A program made the position numbers and the translations under genes. The notes under the pieces were generated by a model, which was given only the letters and a program-made list of their open reading frames with translations, ran no database searches and was not told where the DNA came from. From Klebsiella pneumoniae (lineage in GTDB: Bacteria; Pseudomonadota; Gammaproteobacteria; Ga0077536), in assembly GCA_945861225.1 (NCBI GenBank), contig CAMATU010000019.1:1-34569 (forward strand): DNA of 34,569 bases, in the 5' to 3' direction. Shown in pieces: positions 7,523-15,425 of this stretch (position 1 is the first letter of the stretch; each line of letters opens with the position of its first letter).

Positions 7523-8857
7523 TCAATAGAATTCCAAATACCGACTAACCTCCCAATCGGACACATGGCGCGAGAATTCAATCCACTCCATGCGCTTCAC
7601 CTTCAAAAACTCGGCGATCAATTCCTGGCCCAACTGTTCTGCGAAGAATGGGTCGGCTTCGAGTGCATCCAGCGCTTCACCGAGATTCTGCGGTAGCAGC
7701 CCGATGCCGCGTTTCTTAAGTTCGGCCGGCGCAAGTTCATACAGATTTTCGTTCTGCGGAGCGCCCGGATCTAACTTCTGCGCAATCCCATCCATCCCCG
7801 CCGCCATCACCGCCGCCGCCGCCAGGTACGGATTGCAGCTCGGGTCGGGCAGGCGGCATTCGAGGCGGCCGTACGGAATCCGCACCATGGAGGTCCGGTT
7901 GTTATCGCCGAAAGTGATGTAGGCCGGCGCCCAGGTTGCCCCCGACAGCGATTCACCAACCACCAGGCGCTTGTATGAATTCACCGATGGCGCGAGCAGC
8001 GCGCACAGCCCACGTGCGTGTTTCAACAAACCGCCCAGGAACTGATAGCCCATTTTCGACAAGCCCATGCCGTACTTGTCCTTGTCGTCATGGAACAGAT
8101 TGGGCTTGCCATCGCCGGTGATCGACAAATGCATGTGCATGCCGCTGCCCGCGCGGTGGCGAAAAGGTTTAGGCATAAACGAGCAGATGAGGTTCATGTC
8201 GCGCGCGATTTCGCCGGCTGCCATGCGGAACATCACAAAGCGATCGGCGGCCGTGAGCGCATCGCTATAGGTATAGTTGATTTCAAATTGACCGTTGGCG
8301 TCTTCGTGATCAATTTGGTAGACGTCGAAATCGACCGCCTGCAACGACGCCACCAGACGTTCCAGAAACGCCCGCCCGCGGGATAGACCTTTGTAGTCGT
8401 AACAAGGCTTATCCAGCACATCGGTTTCATCCGCCGGACCAATGCTGCCGTCTGCGCGGCGCGTCAAAACCATGAACTCCGGCTCGATCCCGATGTTGAC
8501 GGTCCAGCCTTTGGCCTTGGCTTTGGCGGTCATCTGTTTCAACACGAGACGCGTGTCAAAAGGATACGGCTTCCCCTTCACGGTGCCGTCGCACACGATG
8601 CGCGCATAGCCCGGTTGCCAGGGCACCAGCGACAGGGTGCTCAGATCGCCGACTGCCATGTAATCCGCGTCATGGGGCCCCATGCCCATGCCCCAAATCG
8701 CGAATCCTGCGAAGCCGGCGCCGGTGGTCAGAATGTCCTCGAAGTGCGCCACCGGCACGGACTTGGTCTTCGCCACCCCATGGAGATCGACGAACTGCGC
8801 GAGCACGTAGCGGATCTGATTGTCCTTCAGGAACTTCTGAGCCTGTTTCAAATTCAT
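7523..8857 (-). CDS. gmaS: Gamma-glutamylmethylamide synthetase (type III glutamine synthetase family)
   Basis: This 444-residue protein has the glutamine-synthetase fold: an N-terminal beta-grasp ([19 protein letters not shown]), the catalytic barrel with [32 protein letters not shown] and SYKRLV, and an arginine-rich [12 protein letters not shown] segment. It belongs to the GlnT/GmaS group, often annotated as type III glutamate-ammonia ligase. Because it sits between complete mgd and mgs gene sets, I infer the reaction is glutamate + methylamine + ATP to gamma-glutamylmethylamide. Use of ammonia (glutamine synthetase) cannot be ruled out from sequence alone. The start overlaps the mgdD stop (ATGA). 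Confidence 0.87.
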   Translation of the reverse strand: MNLKQAQKFLKDNQIRYVLAQFVDLHGVAKTKSVPVAHFEDILTTGAGFAGFAIWGMGMGPHDADYMAVGDLSTLSLVPWQPGYARIVCDGTVKGKPYPFDTRLVLKQMTAKAKAKGWTVNIGIEPEFMVLTRRADGSIGPADETDVLDKPCYDYKGLSRGRAFLERLVASLQAVDFDVYQIDHEDANGQFEINYTYSDALTAADRFVMFRMAAGEIARDMNLICSFMPKPFRHRAGSGMHMHLSITGDGKPNLFHDDKDKYGMGLSKMGYQFLGGLLKHARGLCALLAPSVNSYKRLVVGESLSGATWAPAYITFGDNNRTSMVRIPYGRLECRLPDPSCNPYLAAAAVMAAGMDGIAQKLDPGAPQNENLYELAPAELKKRGIGLLPQNLGEALDALEADPFFAEQLGQELIAEFLKVKRMEWIEFSRHVSDWEVSRYLEFY

Positions 8858-9486
8858 GCGCCACCTCCCCGCGTGACTTGTTGATAATCTGCAAAGCCGA
8901 GCACCGTCCCGCCCTGCGCGGTCAGCGCCTCGGTCAAAATCGAAAACAGAAACTGCCCGTCTGCGGGCGCACAGATCAGGTGGAGTTCCTGTGCGGAGCG
9001 ATACACGGCGACGTCAATCTGCGCCAGCTGCACTGGGATCCACCCATCATTCACCGCGGCATCAAGATCAATTGCGCAGAACTCGTTCAGCAGCGTCGCG
9101 GCGGCTGGCCCGCCAAGTGCAATCTCGACGCTGTCCTGTGCAAGCACGAGCACTCCATCACTCAAGCGACCAGGCGTGATCCCCGATTTGCCTGATGCCT
9201 CGCGCCCTTCGCAGACCAGATATCTTTGGTCGCCGAGCCGCGCCACCCAACGCCCCTTAGCGTCGCAGCGACGTTTGAACCAGTCAGGCACTGCCAGTCC
9301 CTGAGTACCGAGCCACGCGGCGGCTCCCGCTCCGACCACCAGGAATTTACGCAGCGCACTGAGATCCGCGAGATACAAATCCGTCGCCAATGCGTGGTGA
9401 GATTTCAGGGCCACAGTCATCTCACCGCACACCCCGAACTCGTAGGCGCTATCGGCGAAACAGGCCAGTAGAGGGCTCGCCTTCAT
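8854..9486 (-). CDS. mgdD: N-methylglutamate dehydrogenase subunit D (sarcosine oxidase gamma-like)
   Basis: This 210-residue protein resembles the gamma subunit of heterotetrameric sarcosine oxidase, a small GcvT/YgfZ-like fold without its own cofactor. Visible features include [21 protein letters not shown] near residues 38-58, RLGDQRYLV, and [12 protein letters not shown] followed by [21 protein letters not shown]. Assignment rests on weak family similarity plus its position between the alpha-like subunit and gmaS. Its start overlaps the mgdC stop (ATGA) and its stop overlaps the gmaS start (ATGA), so the three genes are translationally coupled. Confidence 0.82.
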   Translation of the reverse strand: MKASPLLACFADSAYEFGVCGEMTVALKSHHALATDLYLADLSALRKFLVVGAGAAAWLGTQGLAVPDWFKRRCDAKGRWVARLGDQRYLVCEGREASGKSGITPGRLSDGVLVLAQDSVEIALGGPAAATLLNEFCAIDLDAAVNDGWIPVQLAQIDVAVYRSAQELHLICAPADGQFLFSILTEALTAQGGTVLGFADYQQVTRGGGA

Positions 9487-12344
9487 GCTTGCTTCTGCCG
9501 CGCGTTGGTCGGATCGTAGAACGGTGTCGCGACAGTGTTCGCATCCACCAAGGTGCCCGCCGAAGTTCTGATCTGGAGGCGTGCAGCCGGTGTTTCGCCC
9601 TGCTGCTCGATCACCGCGAGACCGAGCGTCTTATCCAAGGTCGGGCTATAGCCAACGCTGGTCACCCGGCCAAGGATCGCGCGGTGTTCGAGTATCAAAT
9701 GGCACTCCTCGATCGCGGCCGCCGCAGGATCGCGCGTTTCGAAACCCACCAGCCGACGCTGCGGATTCTTGCTTAAGGTTTCAAGCGCAGCTTTGCCAAG
9801 AAACTGCGGCTTCTTGAAATTCACGAGCCCAGCGAGCGGGGTTTCGAATGGATGCATGACGCCGTCGGTGTCCTGGCCCACGATCAGATGCCCCTTCTCA
9901 AGCCGCAGCAGGCGTTGCGTGTCCACGCCAAAGGGCAGGATCTCATCGGCCGCCCCTAACCTTTGCAGTTCCCGCCAGAGACGTGGACCATCGGTGTAAC
10001 TCAGATGGACTTCGTAACCGGCTTCGCCCACGAAACCAACGCGCAACATGCGTACGGGCAACCCGCACAAGGTCCCTTCACGCACCCCCAGAAACGGAAA
10101 ACTCGCATCATCGAGATCCTGCGTGGTCACTTCGCGCAACAAGGCGCGTACTCGTGGCCCTGCGATATTAATCGCGGCCAGCTGGCGCGTCTGGTCGATC
10201 ACCTCGACCTCGAGCTTGAATAACGCGGCAATCTGCGTGAGTTGACGATACGTGGCTGGCGCGTGGCTTGAGCCCGCCGTCACATAGAAGTGCTGCTCCG
10301 CCAGTCTGGCGGCAACGCCATCGTCAACAATGGTTCCGCGGTGATCACACATCAGCACGTAGCGGGTCATGCCGACCGCAGTCTTATCGACCGCCGAGGT
10401 GTAGCTCAAATTCAACAGCCGCGCGGCATCCGGGCCAAAGATCTCAAACTTGCCGAGCGTGGATACATCAATCATGCCCACCCGTTCGCGCACTGCCGTG
10501 TACTCGGCTCGCCGCGAGTCTTCCGCACTGCCACGTCGATAGACTCTGGGCCGTCGCCATTGCCCCGCTTCCATCCATTCCGCCTGGGCTTCATCGTGCA
10601 ATATGTTAAGCGCGCTCTCGGCCTGTGGTCGCAGACGGCGTCCAGCCAAAGTCCCCATCGCAACCGGGTGATAGAACGGGCGCGCGGTGGTTGAACCGAT
10701 TTCGGCGAGTGTTTTGCCCTGGTATTCCGCCAGCCAGCGGGCAGCATTCAGGTTGGAATGTTTGCCCTGGCTCGGGCCCATGCCATTGGTGGTATAGCGC
10801 TTCAGTAATTCGACATTGTCGAATCCTTCGCGGCAGGCGATCTCCAGGTCGTTGAGCTGAATATCCTCGTCGAAGTCGATGAAGTTCTTGCGTTTGGGAT
10901 GCCCGAACCAGGGGCGGGGATGAGAGCGCGCGACCGACTCCAGCGCTGGCCGCACGCAGCTGACAGAAGCACGCCCCAGTGCACATAGGATTTCCTGCGC
11001 GGCAGCTTCGCCATCCGCCACTCTCGCCGCAAAGTCATAACGGCCGTTCACTCTGCCGGCGGCGACCAATCCTGGGGTAAGTTCATGCGGGACCATCTGT
11101 TCAAGCGCAGGTGCATAGACGAAACGTGCGCCGCCTTGATGCAACAGTTGTGATGCTGGTGCCCAGCCGACACTCATTAACAGACCATCGCAGTCGATTT
11201 CCTCGGCTACGCCGGCAACTGTCAGCGCGACCCGCGCGAGTTCCTGACGCTCCGCGCGTGCCTCGATCACTTTCGCATGTCCGATCACGCGCACGCCGCG
11301 CGCCTTCAACGCCTGCACCCGCGCACCTCGCGCCGCCGGATCTCCAAGATCCAGCAACGCGTCAATCCGCAACCCATGATCAAGAAGATCGAGTGCGGCG
11401 TCATAGCCATCCACATTGCCCGCCAACACCACGCCGCGCTCAAACGGCGTGACACTGTATCGATGTACCAGGCGCTGAGCGGCGCTCGCCAGCATCACCC
11501 CCGGCAGATCGTTGTTGCGGAAAATCGCCGGCTGCTCAATGGCCCCGGTCGCCACCAACACGCTGCGCGCAGTGACAATCGTCATCCCCGCTGCCGCGAT
11601 CAGTGGCACTTCAAAATCCGCATACAGGCCGGCAGCCACACACTGCGTGCGAATATCGACTTGGGTGGCGCTGGTAAGGAGCTCGCGAGTGGCGTGAAAC
11701 CACCCTGCCTGTTCGTCCGTGAGTGCGGTATAGCCTAAGCTGCCGCCGATCTGGGCGTTCTCATCGACGACTAAAATCTTGAGATCATGGGCGACCAACG
11801 CACGTGCCGCGGCCATCCCTGCCGCACCGGCGCCAATGATCAGACAATCGACGTAGGCCCGCCGATGCGGCAGACGGGTGGTTGGAAAGGTCGCTGTCAC
11901 ACGGCCAAGCCCACTCACGTGGCGGATGATTTTTTCCCACCACGGGAATGCCCAGCGCGGTTTGTAAAACGCCTTGTAGTAGAACCCGACCGGCAGCAAC
12001 GGCCCGAGCCAGTCCAGAACTTGCGCCCAGTCCCATTTAAGCCCACCAAAGGTGTTGACCGCCGTGTACGTTTCGCCGGCACTCACCGGCTCAAGATCGC
12101 CACGGATATTCAGGCGCGATGCAGTCTGCAGCAGCACATTCGTATCGTGATTCGCGGCGGACAAAATGCCGCGCGGTCGGTGATACTTGAAGCTGCGGCC
12201 AAGCACACGCCGCCCATTCGCCAACAACGCACTACTCACCGTATCGCCTGCAAAGGCCGCGTAACGCTCGCCTTCGAACTGAAACCACACGCGCTCTTCA
12301 CGCGTAAGCCATTCGCCGGGCTGGGCGGGCAGTCTATGCGCCAT
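9483..12344 (-). CDS. mgdC: N-methylglutamate dehydrogenase subunit C (sarcosine oxidase alpha-like)
   Basis: This 953-residue protein has the three parts of the sarcosine oxidase alpha subunit: an N-terminal ferredoxin-like fold at about 15-100 (GDTVSSALLANG, SFKYHRPRGI) that lacks iron-sulfur cysteines, a dinucleotide-binding domain from about 164 (DCLIIGAGAAGMAAA) to 470, and a C-terminal GcvT-like folate domain from about 590. The last part would receive the one-carbon unit on tetrahydrofolate, giving 5,10-methylene-H4F. The ATG at 12344 overlaps the mgdB stop by 11 bases and has GGGAG six bases upstream; the frame is open 15 codons further, but that start lacks support. The stop overlaps mgdD. 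Cytoplasmic complex with MgdA, B and D. Confidence 0.88.
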   Translation of the reverse strand: MAHRLPAQPGEWLTREERVWFQFEGERYAAFAGDTVSSALLANGRRVLGRSFKYHRPRGILSAANHDTNVLLQTASRLNIRGDLEPVSAGETYTAVNTFGGLKWDWAQVLDWLGPLLPVGFYYKAFYKPRWAFPWWEKIIRHVSGLGRVTATFPTTRLPHRRAYVDCLIIGAGAAGMAAARALVAHDLKILVVDENAQIGGSLGYTALTDEQAGWFHATRELLTSATQVDIRTQCVAAGLYADFEVPLIAAAGMTIVTARSVLVATGAIEQPAIFRNNDLPGVMLASAAQRLVHRYSVTPFERGVVLAGNVDGYDAALDLLDHGLRIDALLDLGDPAARGARVQALKARGVRVIGHAKVIEARAERQELARVALTVAGVAEEIDCDGLLMSVGWAPASQLLHQGGARFVYAPALEQMVPHELTPGLVAAGRVNGRYDFAARVADGEAAAQEILCALGRASVSCVRPALESVARSHPRPWFGHPKRKNFIDFDEDIQLNDLEIACREGFDNVELLKRYTTNGMGPSQGKHSNLNAARWLAEYQGKTLAEIGSTTARPFYHPVAMGTLAGRRLRPQAESALNILHDEAQAEWMEAGQWRRPRVYRRGSAEDSRRAEYTAVRERVGMIDVSTLGKFEIFGPDAARLLNLSYTSAVDKTAVGMTRYVLMCDHRGTIVDDGVAARLAEQHFYVTAGSSHAPATYRQLTQIAALFKLEVEVIDQTRQLAAINIAGPRVRALLREVTTQDLDDASFPFLGVREGTLCGLPVRMLRVGFVGEAGYEVHLSYTDGPRLWRELQRLGAADEILPFGVDTQRLLRLEKGHLIVGQDTDGVMHPFETPLAGLVNFKKPQFLGKAALETLSKNPQRRLVGFETRDPAAAAIEECHLILEHRAILGRVTSVGYSPTLDKTLGLAVIEQQGETPAARLQIRTSAGTLVDANTVATPFYDPTNARQKQA

Positions 12345-12600
12345 CGCTGACTCCCGTGCGCGTCGCGAGCTGGATATCCAGCACGTCATCGGTAGCTGTA
12401 TCGCGCGCGATCAGGAACCACAGATGCGACGCACGATGGAACCACCATTCAGTTTTGACGCGCGCGGTCGCGTCCCCGAAATATACTTTGCGGCGCGCGC
12501 GCGCGGCATCATCCTCCAACAGGTGATTGACCGTCGCGCCAGCGCACTGGAATTCACTGGCGGGTCGCCGGCCTAGCTGAGGGCAGTTGAATTGCTTCAT
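12334..12600 (-). CDS. mgdB: N-methylglutamate dehydrogenase subunit B (sarcosine oxidase delta-like)
   Basis: This small 88-residue protein has the delta-subunit landmarks: an N-terminal CP motif (Cys6-Pro7), SEF at 15-17, EWWFH at 51-55 and a C-terminal RDTATDDVL. In sarcosine oxidase the delta subunit binds zinc through a CxxC pair plus a His and a Cys. Here the second Cys of the pair is Leu9 and the later Cys position is His59, so the classical zinc site is not intact. I recall similar CPxxG variants among delta-like subunits of methylamine-pathway enzymes, so this may be normal for the subclass. It starts three bases after mgdA stops. Confidence 0.85.
   Translation of the reverse strand: MKQFNCPQLGRRPASEFQCAGATVNHLLEDDAARARRKVYFGDATARVKTEWWFHRASHLWFLIARDTATDDVLDIQLATRTGVSDGA
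12351..12355 (-). promoter_or_regulatory. Ribosome binding site that fixes the mgdC start
   Basis: GGGAG on the minus strand, six bases before the ATG at 12344 and inside the mgdB coding sequence. It favours the MAHRLP start over the longer open frame. Confidence 0.7.
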
Positions 12601-12603
12601 CGC

Positions 12604-13845
12604 TTAATGCCCTACTGCGGCCGCACCCTTTTCACCGAGCATAGTCATCCGTTCGAAACGCTCCATGCCGAACGCGCTGATTAAACGGTGATTGGTATCG
12701 TGGGCGACGGTGTAGGCCATGGTCTCGCCGCACACCGGCGTCGCTTTGAATCCCCAGGTGCCCCATCCGGCATCGAGATAGAACCCGTCGACCGGCGTTT
12801 TGCCCATAACGGGCGCAAAATCCGGCGTCATATCCGCCATGCCGGCCCATTGCCGATTGATCTTGACGCCGGCCAGAAACGGAAACAGGTCCAACATCTG
12901 ATCAGTCAGCGAGGTCACGAACTCCAGCGAGGACCGCGTTGAGTGCAACTCGGCCGGATCAACCGCCGCACCCATCACGAGTTCGCCACGCGCCGACTGG
13001 CTTACATACACGTGCAAACTGCCCGAGACGATGATGGTATCGAGCCAGGGTTTCATCGGCTCGGTCACGCAGGCCTGTAACGGCAGAATATCGACTGGGC
13101 TCTGCAGGTTGACCATTTTAAGCGTGGTGGGGGTCGCGCCTGCGACGGCGGATAACACCTTGCCGGTTGTAATCCGCCCGCGCGTGGTCTGCACCGCGCA
13201 CACGTGATTATGATCGAGCTCAATCGCGGTCACTTCCGCGTGTTGAAAAATCTCCACGCCCAAACTCGAGGCGCCGCGCGCATAGCCCCAGGCCACGGCA
13301 TCGTGACGCACAATTGCGCCCGGGGCATGGAACAGCGCGCCCACAATTGCGTGCTGACCGCCACATTGAAGATCAATTTCCGGGCACGCACGCTTAACTT
13401 CCTCCGGGCCGACCAGACGGCTATCAATGCCGTAATGCTGGTTGACCTCTGCGCGCCAGCGTGCGGTGCGCAACGTGGACTCGTTGTGCGCGAGCGTAAA
13501 ATGCCCCCGCTTCGAATAAAACAAGTTGATATCGAGCTCGGACGCGAGTCCTTCGAACAACTTCACGCTGCGGTCGTAGAATTGCACACCTTCTTGCGTC
13601 AAATAATTGGAACGTACGATGGTGGTGTTGCGCCCGGTGTTGCCGCCACCGAGATAGCCCTTATCCAATACTGCCACTTTGGTGATTCCGTGATGGCGCG
13701 CGAGATAGTAGGCGGCAGCCAGCCCATGACCACCTGCACCGATGATCACCACGTCGTAAGCGTCGCGCAGCGTGGTTGGCGTGTTAAACCAACGCGGTTC
13801 GGCATGGTCGCGGTTGAGCGCGTATTTGAAAAGGCGCAGAGACAT
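12604..13845 (-). CDS. mgdA: N-methylglutamate dehydrogenase subunit A (sarcosine oxidase beta-like flavoprotein)
   Basis: This 413-residue flavoprotein has a DAO-type FAD site near 30-50 (DVVIIGAGGHGLAAAYYLA), a GGGNTGRNTTIVRSNY segment typical of sarcosine oxidase beta, and RHDAVAWGYAR at about 180-190. His181 in that motif corresponds, as I recall, to the histidine that binds FMN covalently in heterotetrameric sarcosine oxidase. The C-terminal GMADMTPDFAPVMG and GWGTWGFKATP complete the family pattern. It would oxidise N-methylglutamate to glutamate. It is the first gene of the operon, and a promoter candidate with paired repeats lies just upstream. Without the gmaS and mgs genes beside it, sarcosine would be the default substrate guess. 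Confidence 0.88.
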   Translation of the reverse strand: MSLRLFKYALNRDHAEPRWFNTPTTLRDAYDVVIIGAGGHGLAAAYYLARHHGITKVAVLDKGYLGGGNTGRNTTIVRSNYLTQEGVQFYDRSVKLFEGLASELDINLFYSKRGHFTLAHNESTLRTARWRAEVNQHYGIDSRLVGPEEVKRACPEIDLQCGGQHAIVGALFHAPGAIVRHDAVAWGYARGASSLGVEIFQHAEVTAIELDHNHVCAVQTTRGRITTGKVLSAVAGATPTTLKMVNLQSPVDILPLQACVTEPMKPWLDTIIVSGSLHVYVSQSARGELVMGAAVDPAELHSTRSSLEFVTSLTDQMLDLFPFLAGVKINRQWAGMADMTPDFAPVMGKTPVDGFYLDAGWGTWGFKATPVCGETMAYTVAHDTNHRLISAFGMERFERMTMLGEKGAAAVGH

Positions 13846-13868
13846 GCGGTGAGAATACGTAGTTACTT

Positions 13869-13897
13869 ATATGCAACTATTATTCTTAATATGCAAC
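13869..13897 (-). promoter_or_regulatory. Paired ATATGCAAC repeats, candidate operator of the NMG operon
   Basis: ATATGCAAC occurs at 13869-13877 and again at 13889-13897, exactly 20 bases apart (two helical turns), 24-52 bases before the mgdA start. The proximal copy is also the right half of an imperfect palindrome, AGTTAC-TTATAT-GCAACT (13861-13878). The pair flanks a possible -10 box, which suggests a repressor site. The XRE-cupin protein at the operon end is the natural candidate, by inference. Confidence 0.55.
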
Positions 13898-13907
13898 CTT
13901 TGAGCAA
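13879..13907 (-). promoter_or_regulatory. Candidate sigma-70-type promoter of mgdA
   Basis: On the minus strand TTGCTC (13902-13907) and AATAAT (13879-13884) are separated by 17 bases. The -10 matches the consensus in five of six positions and the -35 in three. The -10 box falls between the two ATATGCAAC repeats. No other good box was seen in this AT-rich stretch, but the assignment is by eye. Confidence 0.4.
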
Positions 13908-13958
13908 GCGTAAATTCAATGCGCGAGGTAGAGGAGCGAGCGCGCAGCACTTATCCCC

Positions 13959-14033
13959 GTCATCCCGGGCGAAGACCCGGGATCCATGGGCGCCTGATGT
14001 GACGGAGGATCCCGGGTCTTCGCCCGGGATGAC
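13959..14033. repeat. Perfect inverted pair of CCCGGG-type palindromes
   Basis: The 27-base arm at 13959-13985, containing CCCGGGCGAAGACCCGGG, is repeated exactly in inverse orientation at 14007-14033, with 21 bases between. Each arm is itself palindromic (CCCGGG at both ends), so single-arm hairpins or one long hairpin are possible. It lies upstream of the mgdA promoter region and next to the following repeat. Confidence 0.9.
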
Positions 14034-14053
14034 GGAATCTGGTGTCAGCGTCC

Positions 14054-14082
14054 GGCGGAAGGCGCTACGCTTTTCCGCCCTA
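14054..14082. repeat. Single GCGGAAAAGCGC-family repeat
   Basis: One copy of the family seen at 2568-2596, 2728-2755, 25839-25867 and 25909-25937, here with one changed base in the centre (GCGCTACGC). Together with the preceding CCCGGG arm it repeats the arrangement found at 2677-2755. Confidence 0.85.
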
Positions 14083-14478
14083 TGATCTCTATGGCCTCTG
14101 GCACGCCTCTCCAAATTTGTCGCCGGGCATCTGCCGCGCGCGCGATATCTTCGTTTGCCTGGAAGACTCGACCTCTCGCGCGGCAGACACCTAACGTCTG
14201 GTTGGCCGCCAGAGAGCGGCGGCAATTACCAAGACATAGAGCAAGACAGATGCCAAACACGCCATCACGAGCTTGGTGCTGGACTTTGGCGTCCGCCCAT
14301 TGAGAAAAGGAGAAACTCACGGCGTACTACGCGCACTGGCGGCGCACAAATATTTCCCTGCGCACCATTTTAATTCGCTGCTCGATATTCAATGCTCGCA
14401 GTCACGGTGGATAGATCTGGCGTAGTACCCCTTTCGTGCATAGGCTACCTGACCCAGTCCTCCCAACAAGGAACGCTC
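14083..14478. other. Non-coding stretch between the repeats and the LLM oxidoreductase
   Basis: I see no convincing gene in these 396 bases. A minus-strand frame encodes a short hydrophobic peptide (around 14203-14275, ending RRPTRR-like) but has no ribosome site. The stretch should hold the promoter of the plus-strand gene starting at 14479; no clear -35/-10 pair was recognised. Confidence 0.5.
14468..14472 (+). promoter_or_regulatory. Ribosome binding site that fixes the LLM oxidoreductase start
   Basis: AAGGA six bases before the ATG at 14479. It favours MNLTTHG as N-terminus over the ATG at 14392, whose 29 extra residues look non-coding. Confidence 0.75.
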
Positions 14479-15417
14479 ATGAACCTCACCACGCACGGCG
14501 TATTCATGTTCACCGAAGGCATCCCGGCCCCCGCACTCAAACATACTGTGCAACAGATTGAGCGGCTGGGTTATGGCGCCGTGTGGTATCCAGAGGCAAT
14601 GGGTCGCGAACCAGTGGCCACTGCGGCCTTGATTCTTAGCCACACCGAGCGCTTGATTGCGGCCACCGGAATCCTGAATGTCTACAGCCGTGAACCCATG
14701 GTGACCGCGATGGCACAGCAGACCTTGAGCGAATTGTCGGGCGGACGCTTTCTGCTCGGGCTCGGCGTCTCGCACAGCGCGTTGGTTGAACCGCGTGGCC
14801 ATGTATATGGCAAACCGGTAGCCACGATGCGGCGTTATGTGGCGACGCTCCGTCAATGTCACACCGAAATCTCGGTCACCAAGAACCTTGCGCTGGAGGG
14901 GATCGCACCACAAGCAGTGAGTAAAGGTGCGCTGGGCGCCATCACGAATGAACTGGGCGAGATGCCGATCGTGCTGGCGGCGTTGGGGCCTAAGATGACG
15001 GCGCTGGCGGCCGAAATCGCGCAAGGCTCGCATCCCTATAACACCACTCCCGCGCACACGCGCCGTGCACGCGAAATCCTGGGCCCTGCGGCCTGGCTGT
15101 GCCCGATGCAGCGCGTTTGTCTGACCACCGATGCGCGACGCGCGCGGGAAGTCGGACGCCGCGTGTTGGGGTTCTACCTCACGCTCACCAACTATCGCAA
15201 CATGCTGTTGACCTGCGGATTTAGCGAAGACGACATGGACAACGGCGGCAGTGATCGGCTGATCGATCAGCTGCTCGGCTGGGGCGATGAAACCAGGATT
15301 CGCGCGCATGTGCAGGCGCATCTCGATGCCGGCGCCTCGCACGTGTGTGTGCAGGCGATCAACCTGGAGGAGCCGGTGCGGCCCTGTCTGCGCGCGCTGC
15401 AGGCGCTGAAGGAGTAA
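14479..15417 (+). CDS. LLM-class (luciferase-like) oxidoreductase, possibly F420-dependent
   Basis: This 312-residue protein has the luciferase-like TIM-barrel pattern: GYGAVWYPEA near residue 30, ATGILNVYSREP, TLSELSGGRFLLGLGVSH near 80-95, and PIVLAALGPKMTALAAEIAQG near 165. This resembles the subgroup often annotated as probable F420-dependent (TIGR03620-like, from memory), though FMN-dependent monooxygenases share the fold. The substrate is unknown. It converges with the desaturase operon, whose last stop is nine bases beyond this gene's stop, leaving almost no room for separate terminators. That operon also encodes a PPOX protein of an F420-type family, which makes a shared use of F420 plausible. 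Confidence 0.8.
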   Translation: MNLTTHGVFMFTEGIPAPALKHTVQQIERLGYGAVWYPEAMGREPVATAALILSHTERLIAATGILNVYSREPMVTAMAQQTLSELSGGRFLLGLGVSHSALVEPRGHVYGKPVATMRRYVATLRQCHTEISVTKNLALEGIAPQAVSKGALGAITNELGEMPIVLAALGPKMTALAAEIAQGSHPYNTTPAHTRRAREILGPAAWLCPMQRVCLTTDARRAREVGRRVLGFYLTLTNYRNMLLTCGFSEDDMDNGGSDRLIDQLLGWGDETRIRAHVQAHLDAGASHVCVQAINLEEPVRPCLRALQALKE

Positions 15418-15425
15418 GAAAAAGG

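Noticed and set aside
14203..14275. Minus-strand frame for a small membrane peptide
   Set aside because: It could encode about 24 hydrophobic residues from an ATG but has no ribosome site and no neighbour that suggests a role.
14389..15342. 317-codon open frame on the minus strand
   Set aside because: It is antisense to the LLM oxidoreductase, which has clear family motifs and a ribosome site; the antisense product has low-complexity His/Arg/Gln-rich sequence.
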